Below are positions 1 to 11,095 of a stretch of 33,799 bases of DNA, piece by piece. Position numbers and translations under genes: made by a program. Each line of letters opens with the position of its first letter. Position 1 is the first letter of the stretch. Origin of the DNA: Ramazzottius varieornatus (taxonomy: Eukaryota > Tardigrada > Eutardigrada > Parachela > Ramazzottiidae); contig BDGG01000019.1 in the NCBI GenBank assembly GCA_001949185.1, positions 129,891-163,689 on the forward strand, read 5' to 3'. A model generated the notes under the pieces. It searched no databases, had not been told where the DNA came from, and worked only from the letters and a program-made list of their open reading frames with translations.

Positions 1-368
1 TCTTCACACAGATCATAGTCGGCACATTGCAGACACTTGTAGCGAGTTCCGGCAACGTCGCCTCCACATCCATCACAAGCGACGCATTGGTGGACCTTCT
101 TCTCGCTGCAAGTGGGCTTCTTGACGGCGCGAACAAAGATGCGAAGAGGAGCGTTGGTCTTCATGCTTTGACGAGCCGCTTGCAACTCATCGTCCGATCC
201 GAGGACGACCATATCGTTGTCCGAGTCTCGCCAGAACATCTTGAAGGTGTCGTTTCCCAGCAGTTCTTGGACGCGTTGCCTCAAAGCGGCGTAGTTGGCG
301 GCAGTGTCGAGGTTGAAGCGACGAATTTCCTGGTCGGCGTCGACAAAAAGCTTGACTTGGAAGGCCAT
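1..368 (-). CDS. SQSTM1: Sequestosome-1 (p62), N-terminal part, cut by window edge
   Basis: Selective-autophagy receptor that links ubiquitinated cargo to LC3/ATG8 and self-assembles through its PB1 domain. The minus-strand reading frame starts at ATG 368-366 and stays open to the window edge (122 complete codons). Residues 3-85 look like a PB1 domain, with the basic side (K6, R16, R17) and an acidic OPCA-like patch (D48, D50, D52, D59-E61). A ZZ zinc finger begins near residue 93, with H93, C98, C101, C112, C115 and C121 and the typical ending YKCLQCADYDLCE. PB1 followed directly by ZZ is the p62 order; NBR1 is the main alternative but has a longer spacer and a less similar ZZ. The LIR and UBA regions would lie beyond the left edge. 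No intron is seen in this part. Confidence 0.9.
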   Translation of the reverse strand, partial: MAFQVKLFVDADQEIRRFNLDTAANYAALRQRVQELLGNDTFKMFWRDSDNDMVVLGSDDELQAARQSMKTNAPLRIFVRAVKKPTCSEKKVHQCVACDGCGGDVAGTRYKCLQCADYDLCE

Positions 369-489
369 TTTGCCTGTAGAAAATCGGCTGGATGAGAAAG
401 ACAATTTCTGTGACGAGGCAGTTGAATTTCGAAGGCTCGATGAGACTGCAAAAGAACAAGTTGGTGATGTGCTCTGATCATTCAGACAG

Positions 490-497
490 TTTATATA
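490..497 (-). promoter_or_regulatory. TATA box of SQSTM1
   Basis: TATATAAA on the minus strand, about 122 bp upstream of the SQSTM1 ATG. Transcription would start near 465, giving a 5' leader of about 95 nt. A sequence one base away from an antioxidant response element lies further upstream at 567-577. Confidence 0.5.
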
Positions 498-1301
498 CGA
501 ACCTGATGCTGCGGGTTATCTGTGTCGGAGGCAGTCCCGTTCGTTCAAGGAACGATCGATGAATCATGCTGACTCGACGGTTCTTCGTACAACTCGGCGT
601 GGTTTCGCACTCGGCGACCCAATGCCATGTCGAAGAAGCTCTTTCCGCTTTTCGGTATGGTCAAGCCTTCCATCGTGATACAGCACAATCGATGAGATCA
701 TCGCATATTGAACCCACTGTACGTGGCTTGATGTAGCTTCCGGATCTTCGTGAGGGCTCAGGAACCTTCGAGAATGCTGTGGAACAAAATTTATACGTTA
801 ACCAACATCATCGTTACACGCTGCTTGTACTGTATTTTTCTGGTTGAGAAGCGATGATCAGGAAGCACGCAGTACAGCAAAGTATAGTGCGTGGAATCTG
901 CGTGAGTTTACAAGGTTCTCGACGAACTCGATTGACAATTCGAGCTAGAGAACCTCACGAGCCAGCAAGATGAGAAATGACCATCCGCAGCTGCCGTCTT
1001 CATGTGAGTTCTCGTTGCCCCGAACAGGCGAGACAGTTTATACGAAGTCTTCCGGAAACTTTGTCCCAAATAGGCTTCTTTTACTCCTTAAAATCTCAAA
1101 CTGAATGGTTCGCCAATGTTTGCCGGTTTTTAGTTCGTCGGGGATTATTCAAGTCGTGTGATATCAGGTCGGCGTGTTCCGCAACTAAGAAGTTCTACTG
1201 TATACATAAAAGTTTGGTAAGATAACGTAAGGTCATGTTGATCCATAGTAAGCAAAAAAGGTAGTTGAACAGTTTTGGGTACGAAATTCACGAGGAAAGA
1301 G
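498..1301. other. Intergenic region between SQSTM1 and PFDN2
   Basis: No convincing coding sequence. It contains the SQSTM1 promoter side and an inverted repeat at 901-959; the rest is the 3' flank of PFDN2. A short open frame at 977-1225 has no recognisable content. Confidence 0.5.
901..959. repeat. Imperfect inverted repeat (hairpin)
   Basis: Left arm CGTGAG (901-906), GGTTCTC (914-920) and CTCG (927-930) pairs with right arm CGAG (941-944), GAGAACC (948-954) and CTCACG (954-959). The loop is about 10 nt. It is unrelated in sequence to the MITE family found elsewhere in the window. Confidence 0.55.
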
Positions 1302-1987
1302 TCACGCAGATCCAACAGCGGACATTTCTTCGATCGTCATGTCCGGAGCGTCGACACCGCGCACGACAATTTTATGCAGCTTCTTGTATTCCTGCAACTC
1401 TTTGGTCTTAGATTCCAGCTGTTCCCTCATCGTCACGAGCATATTTGAAATCTATAAACAAAAGCAGAACACAGATATCAGGGAAGATTACCGGATGGAA
1501 AAATCAACAGCAATCAGTGCCTATTCATAGATACTGACAGCCTGAAATGAGACACGTATGACGTCATGGTGAAGAAAAGAGACATGTGTACGTCACAGCG
1601 ATACGGTACAAATCGATGTGACGTCATTGGTGCGCTCTTGTACTAACCTGTGTTTTGGTATCTGAAATGGCAGGAATAAACTCGGCGACCGTTCTTTCCA
1701 CAAGGACACCGCCAACTCTTCGAAAACATTTCCTTTCGGGCTCCAGCTTCTCCATCATTTGTAAAACTAACCTGCAAGGGGAAGATACGGTTACAGATTC
1801 CGAGATTCAGCTTCTATGAATAAAAATTGTGCCAGCCGAGCAAAGTTACTCACGTGTGTTCACTCAGGTCTGCTTCTAGCTCAGCTAATTTGTCCGACAA
1901 TGAGCCCTGTTCTTGCCGTAGTCGACTGAAGATACTGACAATCTGCTCGGTATCCTTCTTGGTGTTGTCGCCGCTTCCTTCCGCCAT
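1302..1987 (-). CDS. PFDN2: Prefoldin subunit 2
   Basis: Beta-type subunit of the hexameric prefoldin co-chaperone, which hands nascent actin and tubulin to the CCT/TRiC chaperonin. Three exons: 1987-1854, 1771-1648 and 1451-1302, giving 135 aa, close to the family length (about 150). Splice signals are gtgagt/ag and gttagt/ag and all phases agree. The protein has the prefoldin layout: an N-terminal coil (FSRLRQEQGSLSDKLAELE), the family signature region RRVGGVLVERTV that forms the beta-hairpin, then a C-terminal coil (EQLESKTKELQEYKKLHKI). Intron 2 carries two perfect TGACGTCA palindromes (1559-1566 and 1619-1626). The start is the only in-frame ATG before the coil and lies close to a plus-strand transcription unit, suggesting a shared promoter. 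Confidence 0.93.
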
Positions 1988-2177
1988 CTCCGGCTGAAGC
2001 TTCCCGCTAACCGAACAACCCACTCACAGTTGGCCACGAACTGCGACGCTTCCTTCGCCCTGGTCGACCAGTCCCTTATGATCGCAGCAACTAGAACAAG
2101 TTCAGAGGGAAGGCTAAATCGTCAAACCGCAAGGAGACGAGTTGGCTCAGTTCAAAACTTCAAGTTGAGTAAGATAA

Positions 2178-2630
2178 GATCCAGAATTTTCATCCGGACC
2201 TTTATGGGCAGTCAATCAACTACAGACTGGCCGGTCAATCAGCTCGCAGTGGCAACACTACAGGTTGCTCACCAGAAGCGTTCTGTTGGCCCGTCTGTTT
2301 CCCTTATGTTTCAGTCTTTCATGTGTTTCATCCCATTTTGCCATCATCCCAAAAATAGCTCTCCCTCATCCTCTGTCAGCTAAATCATATAGGCTGCGTT
2401 GGCTATCTTTCGGAGCGTTTTCGTTGATCGGCGCGCTCGACCTTTCGCAGTATCTAGCGCTTCTTTTAGACAAGTGAGTATTTTTGGGTTATAAATTACG
2501 GTCCATTACCAAATCAGATTGCAATTTCTTCTCGTTTTTCAGGTTCCATGATTTGCGTACGAGCTGCGTTGATCCTCGCGATCTTAAGTTGAAGCAGCGT
2601 GCGTATGAAGGACGGCTGTTTGCAGCGTGA
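2178..2630 (+). CDS. Uncertain small membrane-protein gene, 3' exons only resolved
   Basis: A frame open from 2178 runs into a good donor at 2474 (gtgagt). It joins in phase to a terminal exon at 2543-2630 after a pyrimidine-rich acceptor (cgtttttcag). The spliced end reads LDLSQYLALLLDK then FHDLRTSCVDPRDLKLKQRA and stops at 2628-2630. AATAAA follows at 2671-2676, a plausible polyadenylation signal. A hydrophobic stretch (roughly FGAFSLIGALDL and upstream) suggests one membrane segment. The first exon and start codon were not found; an ATG at 2078 lies in another frame and would need an unseen splice. Its position head to head with PFDN2 fits the alternating arrangement of this locus. I do not recognise the protein. 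Confidence 0.35.
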
Positions 2631-2990
2631 GCGACGGATGACAGGAAAGCCATATGGGACTAACGGGAGCAATAAAAATCGATGATTTCTGTGAAATCAA
2701 TCTCGATCAGCCTTAGTGGCGTATACGCATGTACAGATCGAGAGAAGGGACTTTAATGTCATTTTCTAATGTTATCACCTCCGCTTCGGCGAGACCATGC
2801 ATCGACGTCAGCCAGGCACTTAGTAGCATGCATGCACTAAAGGAGGTCTATATTGGGACAGGTGCAATGTGATCACGGCACAAGCGCAGCTTCAAGAGCT
2901 CTTCCTGTAAAAACCGCAGAGCATTTATCCTTTTTCCTCGTTTCTTCTTCGTTCTCTTCTCTTGTGTCGGAGTTGTTAGTGTGGTGAGAG

Positions 2991-5900
2991 ATGGCGAGTG
3001 AGAAGGACACCGTGGAACGGTACTTGAGCAAGCACCCGGAATATCTACAGGAATATATCACCAAAAATTTGCCCGTCAGTAGCCAGATCGACTTGGCTCA
3101 TCAGATATTGGCCTTGACGGACAAGAGCGAGAATCTGGGGGGAAGTCAGTTTCTGAGGCCGTCTACGACGACGAACCAGAGTGATACGGACAAGCTGATT
3201 ATTCCGTTATGGGAGCTGGCGTTCCAGGTTATGCAGCTGGCGGACGGCGACGGTGAGTTCTTACCTTGATCAAGTCGCGCAAGACGCCGGTTATGTGCCA
3301 CAGCAGGCGACAGTTGACAAAGACAAGATGCGCGAGTTTATCCGCGAACCGCGTAACTTCCGTGCTCGACTCAACATCCTCACAAAAGTTCTGATCTCAT
3401 CTTTTGACGTTTTTTAGGTTTTCATCTCTACCTGTCGGACTCGAACGGGGAGTTTTTGTATCTTGTCTTGCCAGATGAACGCTCTGAGTCGAGGTGGGGA
3501 ATTTCTTTCTGGGAAGTGGGCTACGGTTATCCACGAAGAACTCAAAGAGGAGAAATTTAGTATGAAAATTCGATGAATGTTTTTTTGACATCTTGTGCTT
3601 TTCTTTTTAGAGATAGTAATTTGACAAATGGAGAGGCAACAGCGACGTCTTCACCGGTAGCCAAGTTTCGTATGCAGCAAATATGCGACATCAACACTGG
3701 AAAGTTTATTGCCGCGTTGGTGGCGAGGACCAATCAGATATTCCGTATGGACGATTGGCGTCTCCAAATGCTGGTTCGTAATACAACTCTGAGCTCTGAA
3801 TTGAATGGTAGTCACAGCGGTTTGTGTTGCAGGCTGACGATCCTTCGAACGTGTTGCATGTGGGATGTAATCCGGAAGAGACGGAAGCGGTATTGGTGGT
3901 GCCGGTGGTATTCAACAATAAATCACCTGGTGCGGACTACAACATGCGCTTTAGCGTCGGTCGCGGGGACTCGCCCATCTTTCCACTTTCCAAAAGCGCT
4001 CAAGTGGTCGGTGTCGTTGAGCTCTTCCGCTTCCCGGGAGGAGTTCGCGGACCATTCTCCCAGAAAGACGAAGACGTAAGAAAAACAGTTCGTTGATCGC
4101 CCCATGACATAAATCTAACAGCAGGCACGAATCTAAATCTCCTCTAAACAACATTTTAACACTTCTGACTCTCTGAATATTGGGACGTGGGCAAATGACT
4201 GAACCAGATCGATATGTCAAGTGACCACGTTGTCGGTAGTTTTTCACTGCAAGTACGCGCCATTCGAAAAAAACGATTCTGCCAGGTTTAATCGTTTTCC
4301 AAGTGGCGCACGTTTTACAGTGATGTTGGCTGGCACGTGCGCACTTTGGAAAAACGATCTGGTTCAGCTCATTTGCCCACGTCCCGTTCTCCAGAATTCT
4401 CGAAAACTCTAACAGGTGAGGTCTCAGTACTTTTTTTATACTCGAGATATTTTGGGCTTGAGTATAGAAAAGTTTCGCCTGACAAAAAGGCTGGTTCTTT
4501 TTTTGTTTTCACCGGGGTAAAATCTGTCAGACGTTTGACAATTTCGCATGCCCCAATTTTTATAATGCCTCTTTCCATTTTGTGCATTGACGTAGAAATA
4601 AGTGGAGGTATTCGTACATTAGACACTCTTGTTTGATGGCGGTGTTTTTTCCCTCATCATTGCAGATTGCCGTGCACTGTGTTTCGCTGGGATCAGCGGC
4701 CCTTCATGACGGCCTGGTAAGAGTGACAAGAGGTATGTTTTATCCATAGTGCCATCATTGATTTTCCCGCCTTCGACTGTTTACAGCGGCTGCAAGAGCT
4801 GAATATGCAGACGCAATTGAACAGCTACCTCCTAAACATCGTCAAGTATGAAAGAAATGAATGAATGGCATTCCCCAACCGCTCCTCCACCATGCCGTAC
4901 TTACAGACCAACATTTTGTTTCTATTGACAGATCCATCTTTCAAGATATTGTCTCAATGGACGCAGTCATTATGAAGATCATGGTAAGAACAGCCTGAAA
5001 ACAAAACCGTAAAAAAGCCAGAAAAAAGAAAATACCATTTCACTTGAGATTCCTAAAGCCTCTTCCATACAAAGTACAATCCCGAGACAGGTTTGAGTGA
5101 ACTTTTTCCAGTACGTACCGTATAGAAGAGAAGCATCTTTTATCAGCTCCCACACTGAAGAGAGTCGCGACTCAAGTACCTGCGTATTTCCGGTTCATAA
5201 AGATGACTGGGTCGCCGTATGCAGGTATCCAGTAGACGGTGAGATTTTCCCCCCGCTACTTCCGTGTTGCTTTTGGCATCGAGTATCCGAAGATTTTTTA
5301 AGGAAAGTGACTTCAAGATACATGTTATGCTCCACCAGATTTAGAATTTGGTTCTGTCGGGCAGCCGATTTTTTTTCGCGAGAAATCGGCTTCGAGCATG
5401 GCTGACAGAAATGTTAGCGCATACGTACAAAGTCCACGAGCTATCTCCTTCCGGTCTTCTTTGTACAGAATCACGCACAGAGACTTGTCAACGCTGATCG
5501 AGCCTCGTTATTCCTGGTGGATTCGCGCACTCACGAGCTGTACGCGCGCATCTTCGACATTGGGACCGAAGAAGTGGCCATAGGGGAGGCCAGTGCGGCT
5601 GCGCCCAACAAAACAGCTGCACTCTCTTCAGGGCTCACTAGGCCGAATTTGTCAAAAGAGATTCGCTTTCCAATTGGCAAAGGTATCGCCGGCTCGGTGG
5701 CAGCGACTGGCGCCGTCTTGAACATCCAGAATGCCTACGAGGACGAACGCTTTAATCCCGAAGTGGATCAACGCACAGGCTATAAGACTAAATCGATCTT
5801 GTGTATGCCCATATTTATACGCGGCAGGTGAGGCCCACAACTAAAATTAATGGAGGTTTTCCATCTAGAAATGAAGAAAGTTTATTGATTCGTCCCTTTT

Positions 5901-8298
5901 ACAACAACATAAGCCCGCGATCACCTAAGCTGCTGTTTTCCTTCGTAGTGTGATAGGCGTCGTCCAGATGGTCAACAAGCAGATGGGAGCGTTCACGAAA
6001 GCCGACGAGGAAGCGTTCGAAACTTTCGCCATTTATTGCGGTCTAGCGCTGCATCATGCCAAGGTTAGTCCAGTATTAGTAAGATGAACATACCAGGTTT
6101 GAGTTGTCAAAGCAAAAAATGGAAGGAATGAGGACTCGAACCTTGGCTTCTGTTCCAGAACTAGAGTCATGTATACTCGCGTATTACGTAATCGCGGTTG
6201 AGTGCTTCCATGGCTTTATGCGTATTACAGTGTGCCATGCTATGACGTATGCGCGACATGAGAGTGTAATTTCCGTTTTGTGTACGAGTATGGTTTCTTG
6301 ATGGGCGGCCGCTTTTTACGTTTGATGTGGTCTTATCGAGTTTTGTTTTGCGTAGTTATACGACAAGATTCGACGCTCGGAGCAAAAGTACAAAGTGGCA
6401 CTGGACGTGCTTGCCTACCATTCGACGTGCACGGAGGACGAGTTCAACATGCTCAAGTCAGCCACTCTCCCTGATGAGATACCCGATATAGATCGCTTTG
6501 AGTTTTCCCCCTGGAAATTAACCGAGTTCCAGAAGCCCCTGTGCGTGATCTACATGTTTCGCGACTTGTTCGGCCTGACGCGCTTCGACCTTGATACTCT
6601 CATCAAGTTCAGCTTGACAGTCCGCAAGAACTACCGCAAAGTCCCTTATCACAACTACACTCACGGTACATACCCCCCGTATTCTGACAATCTAGCCGTC
6701 AAAAATATTTATCTCCTGTTCATCGCTTCAGTATTTTCGTTACAGGATTTTCCGTTGCCAATTCGATGTATGTCACGTTGAAAGCCAATGCTCACGTTTT
6801 CAAGCCGCTGGAGGTAAAAATCATTCATGTTGAGAAAACAAAAACCACTCAAAAAATTCAGAAGGAAAAATAAGAGGAAACGTTGAAGCTCAGAAATTCG
6901 GGATCTCGACGAATAAACTCCACAATATCGTTTTCCGAAGTGGCGCATTTTTACGGTTTTATTGACTTGATGGTGCGTCACTTGGAGAAACGAGGCGCAC
7001 TTTCAGTGTCATCGGCTGAGAGCGTCCGCACTTGGGAAACAACGATATTGTCGAGTCGCTCCGCCGAACTTCTGTCTGTCGAGGATCGAGAAACAACTGC
7101 TCTTTTTGTAGGCGCTAGCGCTGTACGTTGCCGCCCTTTGTCACGATCTCGACCACAGAGGCAAGAACAACCAGTTCATGGTCAAATTTTCATCTCCGCT
7201 GGCTGCCATCTACACCACCTCCACCATGGAGCACCACCATTTCAACCAGACCGTCGCCATTCTGCAACAAGAAGGCCACAACATCTTCCGCTCGCTCACG
7301 CCCCAAGAGTACCGGGAAGTACTGGGGAACATCAAGCACTGCATTTTGGCCACTGACTTGGCGCTGTTCTTTCCCAACAAGAACACGGTCAAGGGAATAC
7401 TGGAGCGGAACGAGTTCGACTGGAAAAACCCGGAACATCGAATGAAGCTTCAAGCCATCGTCATGACGGGATGTGACCTGTCAGCGGCCACGAAACCATG
7501 GGAGATACAACAGCAGACGGTCAAAACCATCATGGAAGAATTTTACGAGCAGGTAAAAACAAGAAATATTGCCGAGAAAAGTGGACTGCGCTGCTGGAAC
7601 GTATCGTTCGTAAACGTTCGCACCGCAGTATTGTAGTCGTTGGTAGCTTCGCGAAGAAAGAATCGAACCTTTTTTTCTCCAGGGTGATCAGGAGCGAGTG
7701 AGAGGTGCAGAGCCTATACCGATGCTCGACCGCAAAAGGGCAAACGAGCTTCCGGCGAACCAGGTACGTGATTATGCGTTGAGCTCTTGTTTACCGCCTG
7801 AACTGCGACGCAATGAACCGATTCTGGTTACCTTGGATAGATTGGTTTCATCAACGGTATATGTTTACCGTGTTACGAATTGATGGTCAAACTTCTTCCG
7901 GGTACGCAGCCGATGTACGATGGAGCAAAGTAAGTGACGATATCCGGTCGTAAGAACAACCGGAAGCTCGGCAAACAAACTCGACCAGATCGTTTTCGAA
8001 GTGCCGCATGTCTTCAGCAGTATTGGCTGGGATCGTGCGCCACTCGTAAAACGATCTTGCCGAGTTTCCAAGTAGCGCACATTATCAGTGATATTGGCTG
8101 GGAGCTTCCGCCGCTTGAGTGAATAGTCTCATTCGAGTTTGTCTGCCAGGCTTCCAGTTGCCTGCTGGCCTTTCAACGAGAGGGAGAGATGTATATATAT
8201 TGTCGCTACACGTACGGTTTGCTTTTCGTAGGTATAATCTGGAGATGTGGCAAAAGGAGAAAGATAAGGTAGATGCAGCTGCACCTGCCAGTACGTGA
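2991..8298 (+). CDS. Dual-GAF cyclic nucleotide phosphodiesterase (PDE5/6/10/11 class)
   Basis: Hydrolyses cAMP and/or cGMP; GAF domains give cyclic-nucleotide allostery. Fifteen exons with matching phases: 2991-3252, 3418-3493, 3611-3773, 3833-4075, 4666-4716, 4787-4845, 4932-4983, 5469-5827, 5949-6063, 6356-6665, 6746-6813, 7112-7552, 7683-7763, 7841-7929 and 8232-8298; 811 aa. GAF-A covers roughly residues 70-265. GAF-B (about 290-460) has the NKXnFX3DE motif (N431, K432, F437, D441, E442). The catalytic domain has the general acid in YHNYTH (H559), metal ligands H563, H597, D598 and D708, the HDLDHRG motif, and the invariant glutamine Q760. All key residues are present, so it should be active. 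By eye the catalytic half is nearest PDE11/PDE5 while length and N-terminus resemble PDE10; the paralogue is not settled. Exon 2 uses a weak donor (gtgggg). Introns 4, 11 and 14 carry MITE copies. Confidence 0.93.
4182..4385. mobile_element. MITE copy 1 (double hairpin), in PDE intron 4
   Basis: Begins GGGACGTGGGCAAATGA and ends with the inverted TCATTTGCCCACGTCCC-like sequence (one base differs). The right half contains AAGTGGCGCACG paired with GTGCGCACTT. The left half is a decayed second hairpin. It is the clearest full-length copy of the longer form. Confidence 0.8.
6894..7070. mobile_element. MITE copy 2 (double hairpin, divergent), in PDE intron 11
   Basis: Contains ATATCGTTTTCCGAAGTGGC near 6927-6946 and the inverted GGGAAACAACGATATTGTCGAG-like end near 7035-7055, with a second inner pair (GTGCGTCACTTGG at 6973-6985). 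It has diverged from the other copies, and its borders are approximate. Confidence 0.65.
7964..8120. mobile_element. MITE copy 3 (double hairpin), in PDE intron 14
   Basis: Two tandem hairpin modules. The first runs from CGACCAGATCGTTTTCGAAG to GTGCGCCACTCGTAAAACGA. The second runs from TTTCCAAGTAGCGCAC to the weak partner near 8108-8120. Both carry the AGTGATATTGGCTGG-type spacer. Confidence 0.72.
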
Positions 8299-8940
8299 GC
8301 ATGAATGACTACGGTAGCGGATTTTACTCGATGACTTCGGTCCAGCTCCTCTGTTTATTTGCACTTGAGTTCACGGCGGCAATTTGATGGTGTCACCCGG
8401 TTTTACTGATCTCACGATGAAATTTTTGCGTTTTGAACAGTTTACTTATTTTGTTTCAGTTGTTGGCTTTTTGCACTGAGAACCATGCTGCACATTCGGT
8501 CTAGGGAATTGTGGTTACTATTCTGCCCTATCTTGCTAATTTTAAAGTCATTACGTGATTTTTCGCACACGTTTTCCTTTCTCTGTTTATTTCAACTGGA
8601 ACTAACAGTTGAAGATATTTTCGTGGTCAGGAGAACGTCAGACCTTTCGAATCAAAGCTAACCTAAGGTAAAACTGAAATGGGACTCATGGGAGTTAGCA
8701 TATGAATAGAACAAGATCGACCTCCGATCGATCTAAGAGAAGTGGCGCACACGTTCAGCCAATAACAACGGAACCGTGCGCCACTCTCGATAACGACCTG
8801 GCTCAATTCATTTGCCCAGCTTCCAGTCAGGACCTCACAAGAAAATCCACTACGTACGTGCAAAAATAGCACTAAACCACACTCTGCCTGCGTTAAAGAG
8901 TTTGAATAGAATAAGCTCAAAACGGTTGAAAAACTAATCT
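8299..8940. other. Convergent 3' intergenic region between PDE and ATPIF1
   Basis: Holds the 3' ends of two convergent genes and one MITE copy at 8707-8823. No other gene is visible. Confidence 0.5.
8707..8823. mobile_element. MITE copy 4 (single hairpin), intergenic
   Basis: GAAGTGGCGCACACGTTCAG (8740-8759) is followed by the CCAATAACAA spacer and CCGTGCGCCACTCTCGATAA, ending in TTCATTTGCCCAGC. The left terminal part is decayed. Confidence 0.72.
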
Positions 8941-9662
8941 TTATCGGCGACCAGACTGATTTCCCGAAGAGGAGCCCGACTGCTGGCCTCTCTGCTGTCC
9001 AGAACTTCCCCAGCCGCCGCTCGATTGTCCAGATTGTCCCTGGCTGCTGCCGCTGTCGCTACCCATTCCTTGCCCCGAATGTCCAGACAACGCAACTTTC
9101 TTCGCTTCGTGATTTCGTTTGATGGCTTCCTGATGAATTCTGATCTGTTCTTCGTGGAAGTCGATCTCGGTGTCCAAATGATTCTTGAAGTTCTTTATTT
9201 GCTCAGCTTGCTGCAGCTCAAAGTCCGTCAGATTAATTCAAAGATACCGAGTATTTCCTCACTTACCACTCTGCGGAAGTATTCTTCCTCTCGAGCAGCC
9301 TCCTGTCTGCCAAAAGCACCACCCGCATCCCGAATGCTTCCGCCACTGCCTCCGCCCTGCAAGACAAAAATGTTTTATTATTCGATGAACAATGCCTCTT
9401 CAGTCAGCCTTTCACTGTGTTCCCGTACGTGGCCAGCACCGCTTCCCCACTCTGATGACATGGCTCGGGAGAGAGAAAGAGTCCGGCTAGAACATCAAAC
9501 GAATAGTTAAGGCCGGATAATATGCATTTGGTAAGACAAGGAAGCATTATCCCATCAGCTGATCAGAACAATGCAAACTGTGTAAGGAAGAGATTGCGAG
9601 GAGACGTACCTTGCTGTCACGAGCGGACGCAGCTTTTGCAGAGACATCAGACGCAGAGCCAT
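8941..9662 (-). CDS. ATPIF1: Mitochondrial ATP synthase inhibitor factor 1 with Gly/Ser/Gln-rich tail
   Basis: IF1 blocks reverse ATP hydrolysis by F1-ATPase when the mitochondrial membrane potential collapses. Four exons: 9662-9610, 9486-9429, 9356-9267 and 9210-8941; 156 aa. Residues 1-30 (MALRLMSLQKLRPLVTA...) are a typical basic, hydroxylated presequence. The inhibitory core GGSIRDAGGAFGRQEAAREE and EEYFRRV is the IF1 signature, followed by the antiparallel coiled coil containing FKNHLDTEIDFHEEQIRIHQ. Unusually, after the coil the protein continues for about 45 residues of Gly/Ser/Gln (about residue 112 to the end), absent from vertebrate IF1 of about 106 aa. A TATA box (TATAAA, minus strand, 9744-9749) lies 82 bp upstream of the start. 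It is convergent with the PDE gene. Its promoter side is now separated from LEO1 by a transposon. Confidence 0.92.
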
Positions 9663-9889
9663 TGTTAAGCAGATGAACGATCCGTACAGGAGAACTTGCG
9701 GATGACAGACGAGAATAAAAGGAGGGAGAAAGAGGAAAGAGACTTTATATGCAGGGATCAGAGTCAGAATTTTCGACTTAATCGCCCCTCAGACAACGCG
9801 CAGTCGCTGGGATTCCTCTGCCTGCTCGAAAGGTCGACTTCAAAGACCGTGACCTGGACGTAACAGTATGCTACAGTATCTACTAGTAG

Positions 9890-9980
9890 GGACTGTGCGC
9901 AAAATCAATCAACCGAACACATTTCGAACTCTCACATAATCTCTGACATTTGACCGAATCAACTCCGCCCTAAATCGACC
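9890..9980 (+). repeat. Left terminal inverted repeat of Harbinger-like element
   Basis: Starts GGACTGTGCGCAAAATCAAT and contains CTCACAT (9930-9936). It aligns imperfectly, with small gaps, to the complement of 15130-15217. Confidence 0.78.
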
Positions 9981-10192
9981 TTTGTTGTGGTTTTGGTGAC
10001 GGAAACGTGAGCATCTTGCTTTTCACGTGCGCAACTGCGAGCATCCGTTACATTTCGTCATCTCACAGTTCGGATTTTCCGTTTTCTGATTAGTAAACTG
10101 ATCTTCTGCTAGCCTTTGCCACCCTCCAACATCCAGACTCTGCAGAACTTCCATCTATAAAAGAAAGCGGACTCACCCCGACCGCTACCAAG

Positions 10193-11095
10193 ATGGTTAC
10201 CGGAAAGACGGCGGCAGAAGAATGGGACGATAGCTCGTCGGTTGTCAGCTCAGCTGACACGAATGTTTCGCTTCCGCGGGTTCATCACCGCATTGACAGC
10301 CGAGTTAACCGTAAGTATCGCTTTCTTTTATTTTGATCTTCCTGCTAACGAAGGTGGGAACTATACTTGTTGAAATAGATGTGGAACATACGTTAAACGG
10401 AGGGCAGAATGCGCCGGAAGCTCGCGCTGAAAACTTGGATAACCAAGGTATCGTCAGCATCTGTTAGCAGTATCATGAAGAGACGTCCAGCCTGTATATT
10501 TGCTTGATTACAGAATGTGTCGAAGGCAACAGCCCATCCACTTCCGCGCTGGAATACCGCGCTTCTGCTCAGAAAGCTAATCAAAGTAAGCATTCGCTCT
10601 GCGAGCTTGACTGCCGATTCCAGAACCGTACTTTCAACTGGTAACCGTAAACAAAATTCTAAACAGTCTGTGTTTTTAGTACTCACGCAGGATGACCTGT
10701 ACCGTAAAAGCGCGTTTTGCTTCAACTGTTTGAAGTGAGGCCATCATCAGAGCATGTGTGTTGAGCCACTCCGAGCTCGCCGTCCACTTATGCGAGACGC
10801 TGCGCGACGTGTCGGTTTGCTGGCTTTCTTAGCCGACAAAGAAGTCACAGATGCACGCGTGCGTGCAGAGCGCCAGCAAGAAGACCAGCGACGCGCGGAA
10901 GACCGCGCTTTTGAGCAAGCTCGTTTGATGAACGATCGAAAGAAGGAGGACGAAGCCAAGGCAGCTCGACGCCTCAAAGAAGACCACGTTCGGCAGGATG
11001 AGCGCAACCGCGAGAACGAGTTGGCTGTGGCCAGTGATCGAGCTGAGAAATCACTGTATCGCCGAGACTTCCAGCAACGATTCTATCGTCGTTAA
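10193..11095 (+). CDS. Transposon-borne charged coiled-coil protein, unknown function
   Basis: Not recognised. A TATA box (TATAAAA, 10156-10162) lies 37 bp before the ATG. Exons with agreeing phases: 10193-10310, 10379-10447 and 10514-10585. A 17-nt microexon follows from about 10623 (AACCGTACTTTCAACTG), then an optional 24-nt exon (TACTCACGCAGGATGACCTG and four more bases). The long last exon starts after catcatcag near 10751 and ends at 11095. The microexons are tentative. The N-terminal half is Ser/Asn/Asp-rich and looks disordered. The last about 95 residues are a very highly charged helix rich in Arg, Glu, Asp and Ala (such as RAERQQEDQRRAEDRAFEQA), consistent with a coiled coil. It lies inside the terminal repeats and on the same strand as the transposase, so it is probably an accessory gene. 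No Myb/SANT domain, the usual Harbinger partner, is visible. Confidence 0.5.

Noticed and set aside
27-395. 122-codon plus-strand frame over SQSTM1
   Set aside because: It is the antisense shadow of the clear PB1-ZZ coding frame on the minus strand.
6104-6170. A tRNA-like stretch (complement contains GGTTCGAGTCC and a CCTTCC end) in PDE intron 9
   Set aside because: No matching D arm, anticodon arm or 5' acceptor strand at proper spacing, and the T stem pairs poorly. At best a decayed tRNA-derived remnant.
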